Part shown: positions 12,511 to 24,115 of the stretch, piece by piece
How positions within the stretch are numbered: position 1 is the first letter of the stretch
How the letters are laid out: the number at the start of each line of letters is the position of its first letter
NCBI GenBank assembly: GCA_003956705.1
Contig: QZCP01000843.1
Span: 62,001-126,000 of the forward strand
Length of the DNA stretch: 64,000 nt
Direction of reading: 5' to 3'
Source of the DNA: Brevipalpus yothersi
Taxonomy: Eukaryota > Arthropoda > Arachnida > Trombidiformes > Tenuipalpidae
Notes under the pieces: model-generated
The model's database searches: none
Seen by the model: only the letters and a program-made list of their open reading frames with translations
What the model was told of the DNA's origin: nothing
Program-made: the position numbers and the translations under genes

Positions 12511-12700
12511 AATTCAGCCATCTAACTTTGAAGTTTATCCACACAGTACTACGAAAAATCATGTTAAACTATGAATCAGACGAGAAATTCCTCAATCGGA
12601 CTATACCTTGTTAACAATATAACTCAATTTTCTTCGTTAGGAAACGCTTCAACATGAAGTAGGTTATTCAATTGATGCTCTCTTGAAATCAATCGATGAA

Positions 12701-13052
12701 TATTGGATGATCAGGAGAAACTTTTTCAGTTCAAAAACACAAAAACGACACCCTGTATAATTGCTGCGAGACTTTGCTCATATATCCAAGCTCAACATGG
12801 TAAGATAATTGATTTCAAAGAATCAGATAGGCTTCGAAATATGACTCTTCTCCTCAAGAAAATGCAATCAACTACTGATTCATCTACTTGATTATCAAAA
12901 GAAAGCTAGAATTGTGGTTGCAATCACAAAGCTACTAGTGAGCAAATATATTTTCACTGCATTTAATCAATCAAATTGCACCGAATCAGCGAGTTGAGAA
13001 AGAAATCTGTGCTCAGAGTTTTATCAGCGCTAAATTACTAGATGAATCGAAA
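12701..13052. other. Spacer, no gene recognised
   Basis: 3' flank of the next minus-strand gene. A 62-codon plus-strand frame at 12703 has no recognisable domain or copy. Confidence 0.5.
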
Positions 13053-14742
13053 TCAGTAACGAATCAAGTGTAGAATAGAATCAGGATAGTTCCAGGTATC
13101 GTCATCGCGATGTGAGATCGTTTCGTACATTACCAACTTTGTCAATGGAATTCCAGGAAAAAACTTTGATATTTTGTTGTAGATAGTAGAGGTATTATAC
13201 CAATCCATATTCCATGTGCCATAGTCAAATAAAAATCCAATAACACGGCCATCATTGATAGGAAAATCGAGATTGCTCCTGAACATTTCAAGTTTTTCTT
13301 TAAATTCAGACTCTGGATGCGCGAAAATATAATGACGTGCTGATTTGATCTTTTTACCAGCAAAAGATATCGTAATCTTTTGAGAATATTTCGGCCAGCC
13401 AAAAACGGAATCGGTGAAGAAGAGTGATGGATCCCGTTCTTTCCATCCTGACTTGATTATACCCCCAGAGAAAATAGGCTTGGAATTCTTTGATAGTACA
13501 TTGTGTATTTCTTTTATCTCCTCGGTCCCTTCGAGATTGTCAGATAATAATAGAACATATCTGATAGGAAACTCCGAATCATTCACATCTGGCCTTGGTG
13601 CTTGTGGATCTGACCAGTCAGTGACAATTATTTTCAATCCTGGTATGTGTCGGTTGATGTTCAATGCTTGGAAAAATGAATAAATCATCGGGCTAGCTTG
13701 CTCAGATTTCCAGCTGATATTTTTGTTGGACGAATCTTTTTCGTTTATCTTGCAATCAATTTCGGATACAAGTTCATTTGAATGGAAAGGCATCCCTCCT
13801 TGTCTTATAAGTACCGTAGGATAGTTGAATGAAAAACGTCCCAAAACATGTTCAAACTCTTTACTGAAAATTATAAGCGAGAGTCCCGGTATGCAATTAG
13901 CATCGCTTTTCATGAAACTGTTTATGGCCTTGTCAATCTCGAATTTAGGTAATACACGTGAATCCAAAACTGTCTGTAAATACCAATAGTACATCCAGTC
14001 ACTCAAAAGATCCCATTCATCGTTGAACTGAACTCTATTCATCTTTCTATTCTCAATGACTTTCTTTCGACGTTCCTCATCATCACCTAAAATCATCTGA
14101 GAAAGAATACAATTATAATGAGTTCAGATCAAAATTTTCATGTAACATCAACTCACCAGAGTAGTATGGATCATTATTTGGTAACAATAAAAGGAAAAAA
14201 TATCAGATGTATCAAAAATGTCAATAAATCAATAGAAACAAGAGATACACATGTATACAATGTCTCAATACAAAAGAGTAGGTCTTGTGGGAATATTTTC
14301 GAGAATCAAAGAGTCTTTATGGACAAAAATGGCCAAAAATATGATATTGTGTATTCCACATGCTTCGCATTCAGATGAATGTTCTCATGTTTTGGGAAAA
14401 TAATGAATGAAAGGCACATGTTTTCCAGTGAAAATGATGAAAAAGATCCTAATTCTGGTCAACAAGATTTGTCAATACATTCTTTCACTTGGCCATCAAT
14501 TGACCGGATCGCGATTTAAAAGAGCTATACGAAACTTCAAATATTTTCTGGTCGCAACACTTACCTGTGGGCAATTTGCAGATAGCAAGTGCTTGACATG
14601 AATCGTTTGGTGGACACTTTCTCATTCTTTGTAGAGCGTGGTCATACCATAATTTGCATACAGTTTGACATCGAACAATATCACGCAACCCCAAAAATTT
14701 GAATACATTTTCAATCACACATGGTTGGAGTAGGGCATCCAT
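13053..14742 (-). CDS. FBXO22-like F-box/FIST protein, about 403 aa, two exons
   Basis: Predicted substrate receptor of an SCF (Skp1-Cullin1-F-box) ubiquitin ligase. Exon 1 is 14565-14742 and exon 2 is 13053-14086, joined in phase 1. Residues 1-45 form the F-box (LLQPCVIENVFKFLGL, VRCQTVCKLWYDHA). Residues 60-403 match the FBXO22 FIST region: LSLIIFSKEFEHV, VLIRQGGMPFHS, TDWSDPQAPRPDV, SGGIIKSGW, ITISFAGKKIKSA, NLDFPINDGRVIGFLF and FFPGIPLTKLVM. The length equals that of human FBXO22. The Cys in the human GFMFACVGRG stretch is replaced here (GFLFDYGTW). An ATG at 14096 in the FIST frame lies between two candidate acceptors, cag ending at 14097 and tag ending at 14087. Only the second gives the fusion; starting at the ATG would give an F-box-less MILGDDEE form. 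Confidence 0.85.
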
Positions 14743-14859
14743 TTTTGGGCCTTAAATGGACGAAAGATTAGCCAAAATGAAGATTGGACAACTTCAAAAT
14801 TGAAACTTTGTGTTAGCAAACGTTTGAAACACTTAACACTTGAATAAACACTTGAGTGA

Positions 14860-14990
14860 TTTATGTGCGCACTTTTCCTGAAATTTTATCACTATTTTGA
14901 GAAGTTACACGAGTCAATCAAGTAAGGCTATCAGGAGAGACGTTTAGAGAGATAAGAGAATCTCTTCGACGATGACCTTAGAGTTTTATT
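14860..14990 (-). promoter_or_regulatory. Shared upstream module of F-box/FIST genes
   Basis: It lies 120-250 bases upstream of the start codon. It contains a gtgcgcac core, a tcaagtaaggctatc stretch and a gatgacctta stretch that recur upstream of the paralogues (about 17505-17660, 41440-41560, 46105-46240, 48690-48830) and in relic copies (19080-19200, 22970-23130). The recurrence may reflect promoter function or simply shared duplication history. Confidence 0.45.
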
Positions 14991-15069
14991 TACGAGTTAC
15001 ACCTTGAACGGATATTTTGAAGCAATCTTCAACTGTTTGACACTAATTGACACAATTGTACCAATGCTT

Positions 15070-17665
15070 GCGATTGTGATTGAGTCAAGAAAGATAGAGA
15101 ATAGCCGCAAGAAAATAAGAAAGGAAGAGAGAAAGAGCAATTTGGAACCAAACTGCTAGAGCATCCATTCCCATATCAAAACGATAGCTTCCAACATGAG
15201 ATTGGAAACTGGTGATTCACAATTTGATACTTCTCGATAATTTCAACAGAACGAATGAAACAAAAGTTTGGTTTCGTTCATCATCCACTAAAAATAGCAG
15301 TGTGTTTGCACCTTGAATCACTCTTTCACGCGCTCAAAATCGGAGTCTTTCGAATAATTCGAAATATCTCGTGACGGATATTCTAGCCTGTGGACATAAA
15401 ACAGTTGATAGTTAGTCTAATCAGTCACTCTAGAGCAGAGTTAAGATACGACTGTTAGCTCAGTGTGCTGAGTTTTCGACTTGGGGAATCTTACCGATGA
15501 TCTCCTAAGTGACTGGTTCGCTTTTCAATCTTTTTCACACTTGTCGATGCTCATAATATGATTATAAAAGGAAGAAAATAGCAATGATTTAGTATAAATG
15601 GACCATCCTCATTAAAGTAACACTTCAATTCATTGAATGTAAGTATATTTATTCCCTATAAATGAGTATTAGTGATTATATTTGTAACAATCATAGTGAA
15701 CCAAATTGTATACATCGTGTTCAAAGTTCAAAGTTCAAAGTTTTTGCTGTTAGCAACCAAACGAATTGGGCAGAATCAATATCTGATCAATAGTAGAACT
15801 GAATCAGTATTATCAAAGGTGTCAAAAATTTTCCGCATCACAAGTCTTATCAGAGATATACCAGGAAAAAAGGTTGATATGAAGTGGTAAATTGTACATT
15901 TTCCATCATCATACCCTCCTGAGTTGCAACTCCCGTAGTCGAATAAAAATCCAATAACACGGCCATCATTGATAGGAAAATCAAGATTACTCCTAAACAT
16001 TTCAAGTTTGTCTTTAAATTCAGAATCTGAATTCGTGTAAATATGATGAATTGCAGATTTGACCTCTTTACCAGCAAAAGATATCGTGATTCGTCGAGAT
16101 TCTTTTGGCAAACGAAAAACTGAATTAGTGAAGTATATGGTTGGATTCAACTCTTTCCATCCTGGTTGGATTATACCCCCGGAAAAGATTGGGTTAGAAT
16201 TTTTGGAGAGTATCTTCTTGATCTTCTTTGTTCTTTCGAAATTATCGGTAAACAATAGAACTGATTTGATTGGGAACTCCGAGTCATTCACATCTGGTTT
16301 TGGTGCTTTTGGATCTGACCAATCAGTAATTGTTATTTTCAATCCTGGTATGTGTCGGTTGATGTTCAACGCTTGGAAGAATGAATAAATCATTGAATAA
16401 GTCCAATCAGATTTCCAGAAATTTGTGTTTGATGAGGCTTCAATTTTACCATCAATCTCAGATAAAAATCCAGAAGAATGAAAATACATGCCCCCTTGTC
16501 TGATAAGTACTGAGGGATATTCAAATTTCCTTCTTTCCATAACGTGTTCAAATTCTCTACCATAAATTACAAACAATAGTCCCGGTATGCAACTAATATC
16601 ACTTGTTATGAAACTTTTTATGGCGTTGTCAATCTCGAATTTTGGTGCTATATATGAAATTGAAGATCTCTGTAAATACCAATAGTACAACCACTCTCTC
16701 GAAAATTCTGGTTCTTCGTTGAACTTCACTCTATTCATCATCCTATTCTCTATGAGTAGTCTCTCAAACTCATCATCACTACCTAAAATCATCTAAGAAT
16801 GGAAAACAAAATTAAGATCAGGGTAAACCAAATTGTTTATGCAATTTCAACTTACTGAAGTACCATAAGTCATCATTCGAAATAAGTAGAAGGAAAAAAT
16901 ATCAGTGTATGAGCAAAATTCGATTATTCAATTAAGCAAAAGTGATTGAAACAAAGTTTCAGTCCTTCCTGGATATTTAAAAAACTCAAAATTTCATCAG
17001 TTGAAGAAGCAAGAAACGTAATGCAGCCATTTTTCACATGCTTCGTACACAGATGATGGTTAGACGTTTTTGTTAGATAAAGTATGAGAGGAACATATTC
17101 CCAGACTATGAAATTTATTTTCATTTTAATTGACCAGGCTTGTGCCTCCAACCCTTTACTCAGTGTTCAATCAAAGAAATAGAATTTCAAGGGAATCATA
17201 CGGAGCTGTAACAATTTCTAGAATACAGCACTCACCTCCAAGATTTTTGCAGTTAGCAACTGCTTGACAATAATCGTTTGGTGGACACTTTTTGATCCTT
17301 CGTTGAGCACAATAATACCACACCTTGCAAACATGCATACATCGGTCGATATCAAGTAATCCCAAAAATTTAAACACACAATCAACTACACATGGCTGCA
17401 GCAACACATCCATTTTATATCTTCATCTGAACAAAAGATCGACCACGAAAATAATTGTTAATTTCTTCAATCGAAACTTATTCCATTCAAACGTCAAGCA
17501 TTTTGCACATGAATGAACGCAAATGAATTATGTGCGCACTCTTTTTGAAATTTTGTTATATTTTTCCAGTTGTTAAACGTGTTAATCAAGTAAGGCTATC
17601 TAGTGAGAGTGTCCAGAGAAATGAGTATATCTCTTCATCTCGTAGCAATGACCTTGACCTTAGAA
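15070..17665. repeat. Left arm of a 2.6-kb inverted duplication
   Basis: The block holds the whole two-exon F-box/FIST gene, its 3' flank and its upstream module. It matches 46105-48630 in inverted orientation. Non-coding 3' flanks are nearly identical over several hundred bases (for example 15400-15770 against 48000-48370), pointing to a recent duplication or ongoing conversion. Confidence 0.9.
15776..17413 (-). CDS. FBXO22-like F-box/FIST protein, about 394 aa, two exons
   Basis: Predicted SCF substrate receptor. Exon 1 is 17236-17413 (donor gtgagt) and exon 2 is 15776-16782, joined in phase 1. The F-box reads LLQPCVVDCVFKFLGLL followed by DRCMHVCKVWYYCA. The FIST part keeps VLIRQGGMYFHS, TDWSDPKAPKPDVNDSEFP, SGGIIQPGWKE, ITISFAGKEVKSAIHHI, LDFPINDGRVIGFLF and FFPGISLIRLVM. 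It is the inverted near-twin of the gene at 46346-47977; both carry KAPKPDV where others have PRPDV. The ATG lying between two acceptors (ATGATTTTAG) is present at 16792. Its 3' flank holds the inverted-duplication sequence. Confidence 0.85.
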
Positions 17666-18199
17666 ATTCATTCCAATGATGATGAATTACAATTTGAATC
17701 GATATTTCGAGAAACTCTTCACATGCATCGAGTCGATTGATGTTTCTATTAGTAGACGATTCTGATAGTGCATTTAGAAGAAAATGCTAGTATAAAAGAG
17801 GAAGACAGGAAGAGATATTCCTGTGATTTTAATTCAAAATATAGCTAGCATGTCATATTCATCAGCTTTCCTCAATTTAAGAGTTATTACTCACTTTGAT
17901 TGTCGATGGCTTTGTGTTCATAAGTTACCTGCAGAAGGTTTCTCGATATCTTTCCATTATGGTGCGAAAGGCTTCGGTCATCTTCATCTAGTAGAGCCTT
18001 GTTTCCATGAATTGTGAAATTTTTGATATATTTTCGAACCTATTCCTAATTGGACATTAAGATCTGGAGGGAACTTTTGATTTATTTGCTTCTTGAAAAA
18101 TATTATCGGAACACCATTGACCTGAATCATCAACCTGTTTACCTATCATTTTGAAAAATGGAAATGCATTCGTACTTCGAAATTGCTCTCTCTCTCTCA
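17666..18199. other. Spacer between inverted-repeat arm and FIST relic
   Basis: AT-rich sequence. A 64-codon plus-strand frame at 17823 is unsupported by any domain. Confidence 0.4.
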
Positions 18200-18990
18200 A
18201 CTATTATGATTGAATCGCTAGAAATCAATATCGAATTAAGTATGAAACCGAATCAGGGTGGTCAGTGAGAGGAAAATTTCCTTCATTATTTATTTTGGAA
18301 GTTTCAGATTGCGACGAGCATTGTTTGTCATAAATTCTTCTAAATCGTTTTTGATTTCGAATTCAGGTGCTATGTATAACTCTCCATGAATATTGAAAGC
18401 ACATCCAGTTCTCCAAGAGATTTCTTTCATCGTTTAAATCCATTCCAAATTCATTTGAAAAAGGATAAAACGTATCATCGCAATAAGATCGGATCTAACT
18501 ATTCATACCTTCTCAACTCATTCCAACAGGAAATATTGTTTGGACCATGTAAAAAGGGCTGATAAATTTGAATGAATTATTTGTGCAAGAGATCTACATT
18601 TCAAAAACATGTTGTTAGCGTCATCTCAAAAATTTCCGAGAATTGAAAACTTCGTTGGTGAAAGTAGTCGAAAATGTGGCGCGACATTTTCTCCATGTTA
18701 TCAATGATTGTTTTCAGGTTTCGATAAGATCGAGTAAGAAGAGTGTGATTGTCCAAATAATAAAATTATCTGGATCTCAATTAACCCAATTTTTCACCAA
18801 TCCTTCCACAGAATCTTCAATCAAAGTGATCTAAATCCAGGGGAACCATTTTGAAATGTAACTCTTCTCCAGTAACAGCGCTTACCAGTGAGAAACTTGA
18901 AGTGCTCACTGACATGAATCAACACCAAGTGCACCAAAAAATTTGAGCACATTGTCAACTATCCATTGCTGCTAAGAAGTATCCCCTTCC
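18200..18990 (-). pseudogene. Degenerate F-box/FIST gene with internal deletion
   Basis: The 3' end of a FIST exon is visible near 18230-18300, and an N-terminal FIST segment (remnant of the KFEI region and the YYWY region) near 18330-18450, so most of the FIST exon is missing. An F-box start remnant (cacattgtcaactatccat on the plus strand) follows near 18950. Reading frames are broken throughout. Confidence 0.65.
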
Positions 18991-19584
18991 ACAATCTGAT
19001 CTGAATAAGAATCAGAACTCAATCGAATTCAGAAAAAAAACTCTCCAATCGAAACTTTTTGCGGTAAAACGTTGAAGCACTTCCAGCTCGATGAACATGC
19101 GCTCTCAAGCCAATCAAAACCAGTGAGGCAATCTAGTGAGAACGTTCAGAGAAATGAGAAACCTTTTCGGATGTTCGTGGCAACACCCTTGGTCTCAAAA
19201 TTGGGTTTCTTATTGAATTATTGTTCGGCCTGATATTTTGAGACACTCTTCCGACGAACGGAGCTAATTGAGGCCACTAACAATTCTTATAGGTATAGAT
19301 GAGGAACGGCTGGTAAGCGAAAGAAAAAAAGAAATAGAGAGAAAGGAAGAAAGAAATATCGCTACGATTTTGGTTCGAGATATGCCTGACTGGCAATGCC
19401 ACAGCCATCAACCTTACTTTCTATTAGATAAACTAATCAGATTGATCGTCAAGGGCTCTACCTCGAAAAAGTTAGAATGTTTGTCGCAATTTCTTCCAAC
19501 CATCATGCGGAGAGTTTCGATTCTGTTCACGTGGGACAACCTTGTTTTCGCTACTTGTCTCTTCTTCTCTTCTCTTGCTCCCAT

Positions 19585-19589
<5 letters not shown>

Positions 19590-19624
<35 letters not shown>
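19590..19624. repeat. (GA)n microsatellite
   Basis: About 17 GA units; an equivalent array lies at the same place in the second tandem unit (23270-23313). Confidence 0.95.
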
Positions 19625-19625
<1 letters not shown>

Positions 19626-19943
19626 AGGGAAAGTTGCTCAAGTGTCTCAGTTGATCCTAAAATTAGTTTGTTGGATATTGTTTTGATTTATTGATATTCG
19701 ATTCAATTTATGAACTTGAATAGGAAACCTCTGACCTGATATTAAGAAAAGATTTAAGTTTATCCATTAATTTCAGAAACTTGAAATTTTATTCGTGTCA
19801 GTACGGTTCAAATATTACAAGATACAGGAACACAGGATTCAATAATAGGTTAGGCATTCAAGATTAACAGAATAATATCTCGAAAACTGATGCCTGGTTG
19901 AAGATAAGAATGATATGAGTTCTATCGATCAGAAAACCCAGGA

Positions 19944-21644
19944 TCAAATTCGGACCAAGTGAAGAATCATATCTGAAGATTGAGCTTCGACAGGCTCCAA
20001 AAGTTTTCGCATAACCATTCTTATCAGTCGAATTTTGGGGAAAAGGCTTAAAATTCGTCGATGAAACTCTTCAGGAAAAACTAAATTTAAATCGAAGAGA
20101 AAGCCAATCAAGTGACCATCATCAGTGGGGAAGTCAAGACCTTGCTTGAACTCTTCAAGCTTTTCTCCCACGTTGGACCAAGTTTTGATTCTGTGTACAG
20201 CAGAACTGACATTTTTTCCAGCGAAGGTTATTGTTGTCCTAGAGGCTGCTATCAGTGTATCTTTTCTTGGATCATTGAGGAAAATAGGCAGATCATGTTC
20301 TCTCCAACCATATTCCATTACTCCCCCAGAACAATTAGGTTCAAATGATTTGAGAATTTTTCTGATGCTGTCTGTTCGATCGAAATTGAAGGCTGTGTTA
20401 TTACCTAAATACACAACAGATTTGACCGGAAATTCAGAGTCATTCGCATTTGGTCTGGGACTTTGGGGATCTGACCAATCAGTGACTGTTATTTTGACTC
20501 CAGGAATATACTGATTGATGTGGAAGCTATTGAGGTATGAATAAAGCATGGAAGAGCCTAGACATAGTCCAGGATGACTCTCTTTGATGAAGAATGGACT
20601 CTCAATCTTATCGTCTAACTCTTTTTCCAATATACCATCAATGTATCGTGTTCCTCCTTGTCTGATGAGGAGGGCAGGATAGCGAAGTGGAGTGTTTTCC
20701 ACAATTTTTTGGAATTTTTCGCTGTACAGTATGAACGAAAATCTTGGAATACAACTGACATCTGAGGTCAAATATCGTTTTACAGCTTCATCGGCCTCAA
20801 ATTTTGGCAATAAACAAGATTTATTGGTGCTATCAATGTACCAATGGTGTGTCCAGTCATGGAGAAGGTTTGCATTGTCATTGTACTCAACTTGGTTCAT
20901 TTTTCTATTCATGATAATGAGCTCGTTTCTTCGTTTATAAGTGTTCAAAAGGTCTCCTGAATTATCATCTGCGAAAAAACAAAAGTTTCGTTCCAATATA
21001 ATGAAATACGTTATGAGTCTCGAACTCACTTAAATCTAACCCATCATTTTCTTTGTGAAAATAATTCGAGGTGAGAAAAGCTCAGTTCAATTAGTCTTAG
21101 TCATCAGATAAGTAGCCTGTTCTTTGAGAAAAAATTTGACCTGTTCTCTAGTATATGAAAGCAATTCTGATACCTCTTCTGATCTCCCCTGATAATCTCA
21201 ATTCAATACTCCTGATCCATTTTTATTACTCCGATAAGATGGAATTGATGATACGATTTTGGACATAGACTTTTGTACCTCACTAATGGGTGATTGTAGC
21301 TATAAACCTGAGTCGGCTTCATATCCAACCTCTAGATTTTTTGATTTATCCAGAATATCACATATTCAGATTTTATATGTCTCTTAGGTGCGAGAAAAAC
21401 ACAATATTCGATTTGCAAAAAAAACTATCTTGAAAAATCAATTCTGAGAATTTCAACACTCACCTGGATACCAATATCTACCGGCCGCAAGGGCGTGAAA
21501 TTTATCAATTGGTGTACTTTTGGCAAGTATTCGCAAGGCCGATTCGCGCCATGCTTCACAGACATATTGACACTTGTGAATATCAAAAACTCCCAAAAAG
21601 TCAAAAACTCGATCGATAATCAAGGGCTGTAACAGGGGATGCAT
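19944..21644 (-). CDS. FBXO22-like F-box/FIST protein, subfamily 2, about 401 aa
   Basis: Predicted SCF substrate receptor. Exon 1 is 21464-21644 and exon 2 is 19944-20968, joined in phase 1. The F-box reads LLQPLIIDRVFDFLGVFDIH followed by CQYVCEAWRESA. The FIST part has LLIRQGGTRYIDG, VTDWSDPQSPRPNANDSEFP, SGGVMEYGWRE, TTITFAGKNVSSAVHRI, LDFPTDDGHLIGFLFDL and FPKIRLIRMVMRK. This subfamily differs from its neighbours by SRTTITFAG and a final HLVRI. A 21-base candidate exon at 21030-21050, with acceptor and donor conserved in the paralogue, would insert seven residues in frame (ENDGLDL), giving about 408 aa. The acceptor is the plain cag, unlike the double-acceptor subfamily. Confidence 0.85.
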
Positions 21645-21899
21645 TCTCGATCAGATTGGAAATAGTATGAGAAGGAGAACGAGGGGAAAATTTTCAATAA
21701 AGCAATTCAGGATGATCACAAAAATTTTTCTTGCTGAGGAAAGTTACTCCTGTGAAGATTTGCACCTGCCAATGATATGCTCGATAGCATATCGATGTAG
21801 CTTTTCAATGATATGGATAAGTGATATAAGAATTCAGATAATTGGATGAAGTTACCTTGGTAATCAGCCTTTGAGCAATTGAAAGTGAAACAGATTTAT

Positions 21900-22732
21900 T
21901 GATGATCCATCTATCGATATTGTAATATATGTGAGAAAGATGGGATCGATTTTACTCTCTGAATAAATGCGATCCCTCAGCGTCTGATAAAAAATTAACT
22001 TTGTATAACATGTTCATGTCAATCATCAAATCGCATGCTGTCTGTCGACGGAAAACAATAGAAAACAATCATTTTCTCCAGACAAATTAAACAACATCAT
22101 CTCGGCAATTCATTTGAATACCACTCAGAACCATTGATTATTAAAACAGATCGAGAAGACAAAAAAAATTCATGATGAATGCTGTAGAAACTTTTTCTCT
22201 AAATCTTTCAACCATGAGGAAGCCATTTCTTCATCACAAACGAACACACCAGCTTAGAAATTTTTGATACAAGAATTATTAAATGTGAGCCAGTAAGCCA
22301 GGATCATGGGAAGTTTTTTAATTTGACTATCGACATATACATTTTAGGAGGTAGATCAATCAAATTTTACTACTCTAATTTTAATAGTTATTAGGGTTTC
22401 TGAGTTTATTCATGAATGACGAAGTGAGGGAACGATTTCTTTCAATTTCAGCCTTTTAGCCTAATTTTTCCACTTTCCCTCTCCTTGACCAGGAAAAATC
22501 TTTCAATCTATATTCGAAAAATTCATAGAGAAGCTCAGAGATTTATAAATACAATACAATTCATGAAAAATAAAATCTTGCGAACACATCAATAATAGAG
22601 GGATTTATATAGATTATTGGGTATAGAGTAGTGATGATAAGTATTATGGATAAACATTCGACTGATTTGAAGTGTAATTGCATTTGCAATTTGCAGGGAG
22701 ATCAATTGGTATTTTCGTTCCATAATTTTGCA
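21900..22732. other. Spacer of the first tandem unit, no gene recognised
   Basis: AT-rich sequence with patchy similarity to 26100-26932, the equivalent spacer in the second tandem unit. No coding signal. Confidence 0.5.
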
Positions 22733-22852
22733 ATCTAATTATAATTTCTCGGCATCTTCCTTTATCGAATAAATTCTGGTCTGAAAAAAACTAACAATAT
22801 CTACTGAAAGTTCTTGCTTCGAATCTGAGATAATTTCCATATGTCAACATTG
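22733..22852 (-). pseudogene. Ulp1-like gene remnant with large internal deletion
   Basis: The outer edges match the intact gene at 26963-27637: the 3' end region near 22733-22785 matches about 26933-26985, and 22785-22850 matches about 27488-27550. About 500 bases holding the protease-fold core are missing. The two deletion edges share a short tct. Confidence 0.7.
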
Positions 22853-23269
22853 TTAACTACCCATGGCTGATAAGGAGCATTCATCTTTGGGATCTGATCT
22901 GATCTGGGAAAAATTTGGTCTCACCCAGAATCAGAGAAACACTTTCAAATCTAAACTTTCGCGGTAAAACTTGAAGCTCGATGAAAATGTTTATGATAAT
23001 GTGCATTTATGATTATATGTTCATTATGTGTTCATGGGCTCTTAAGTCATCGAAACCAGTGAGGCTATCTAGTAGAAATATTTTTGAAATGAGAATATCG
23101 TTTCAAATATCGTCTCGTGGCAATATCTCTGGCCTCAAAATTAAGTTCCTAATTGAATTATTATTATTTGGACTAACATTTGAGACACTCTTCCGGCGTA
23201 TGGAACTGATTGCGGGTACTGAAAATTCTGTTAGCAATAGATGGAGAATGGCTGCTAGAAGAAAGAAAG

Positions 23270-23270
23270 C

Positions 23271-23313
<43 letters not shown>
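23270..23313. repeat. (GA)n microsatellite
   Basis: About 20 GA units, with slight interruption at the left end. Positional equivalent of 19590-19624. Confidence 0.95.
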
Positions 23314-23317
<4 letters not shown>

Positions 23318-24115
23318 CGCTTGGTTAGAGATATGCCTAACTAGCAATGTCACAGCCAAACACCTTGCTCTTCATTGGATGAACTAATCAGGTTGGTCGT
23401 CAAGGGCTCTACCTTGAAAAAGTTAGAATGTTTGTCGCAATTTCTTCCAACCATCATGCGGAGAGTTTCGATTCTGTCTACGTGGAATAGCCTTGTTTTC
23501 GTGAATAAGGTAGCTTGATGTAGTTTGATGCAGCTACATTACCTTACACATAGGTATATCTGTACAATGAATGAAATAATAATTTCGATTCTTCACTTGA
23601 AAAATATCCCAAGAATACCGATTACCAAGAGATGTTTTACATGATATCTACACAAATGCAAGCCTTGATCGATTCTTGATAGAGAGTGAATGGTACCAGC
23701 CAAAATCAAGGGCTCCTAACCTGATGTTCATCATGCCTGACATTTTGTTTCCAAGAATTCAAACGACTCTTCTCTTGCTTTTGGTTTCACAGAGAGTAGG
23801 AAAGTTTCTTATTTGTCTCCTTTGTCGTTCTGTTCTATTCTTCTATTCTTCGAAAATCATACTGAATTGACAGTAATCGATTCGATTAGTAAACTTGAAC
23901 CCGATCTCGTTTCTTTACTCTTATATCAATAGAGAATCGATGCTGACTAAAGTGATCTAAAGTTTTATCTACATCAATACTTCAAATACACAAAATATGG
24001 AAACCCAGGATTTAATAATAGGTTTAAATTCAAGATTAACAGAATAATGTCTCGGAAACTGACGCCTCGTAGACGATAAAAATGATATGAATTCTATCAG
24101 ATAGAAAATCCAGGA

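Larger units (their letters stand above)
18955..22852. repeat. First copy of a ~3.9-kb tandem duplication unit
   Basis: Unit content from left to right: F-box relic and upstream module, a GA microsatellite, an F-box/FIST gene (minus), a spacer, and a remnant of a Ulp1-like gene. The same order starts again at 22853 and runs to about 27640, where the Ulp1-like gene is complete. Coding parts are highly similar, while the introns and spacers diverge more. Confidence 0.8.

Noticed and set aside
15448..15540. tRNA-like A box (tagctcagtgtg) with ggttcg about 60 bases later, present in both inverted copies
   Set aside because: The acceptor and T stems do not pair, the B box is incomplete and spacing is wrong for a normal tRNA. 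It is shared simply because the whole block is duplicated.
19268..19654. 128-codon plus-strand frame ending in a Glu/Arg run
   Set aside because: Runs through the GA microsatellite and is antisense spacer in the tandem unit; the second unit does not keep the frame.
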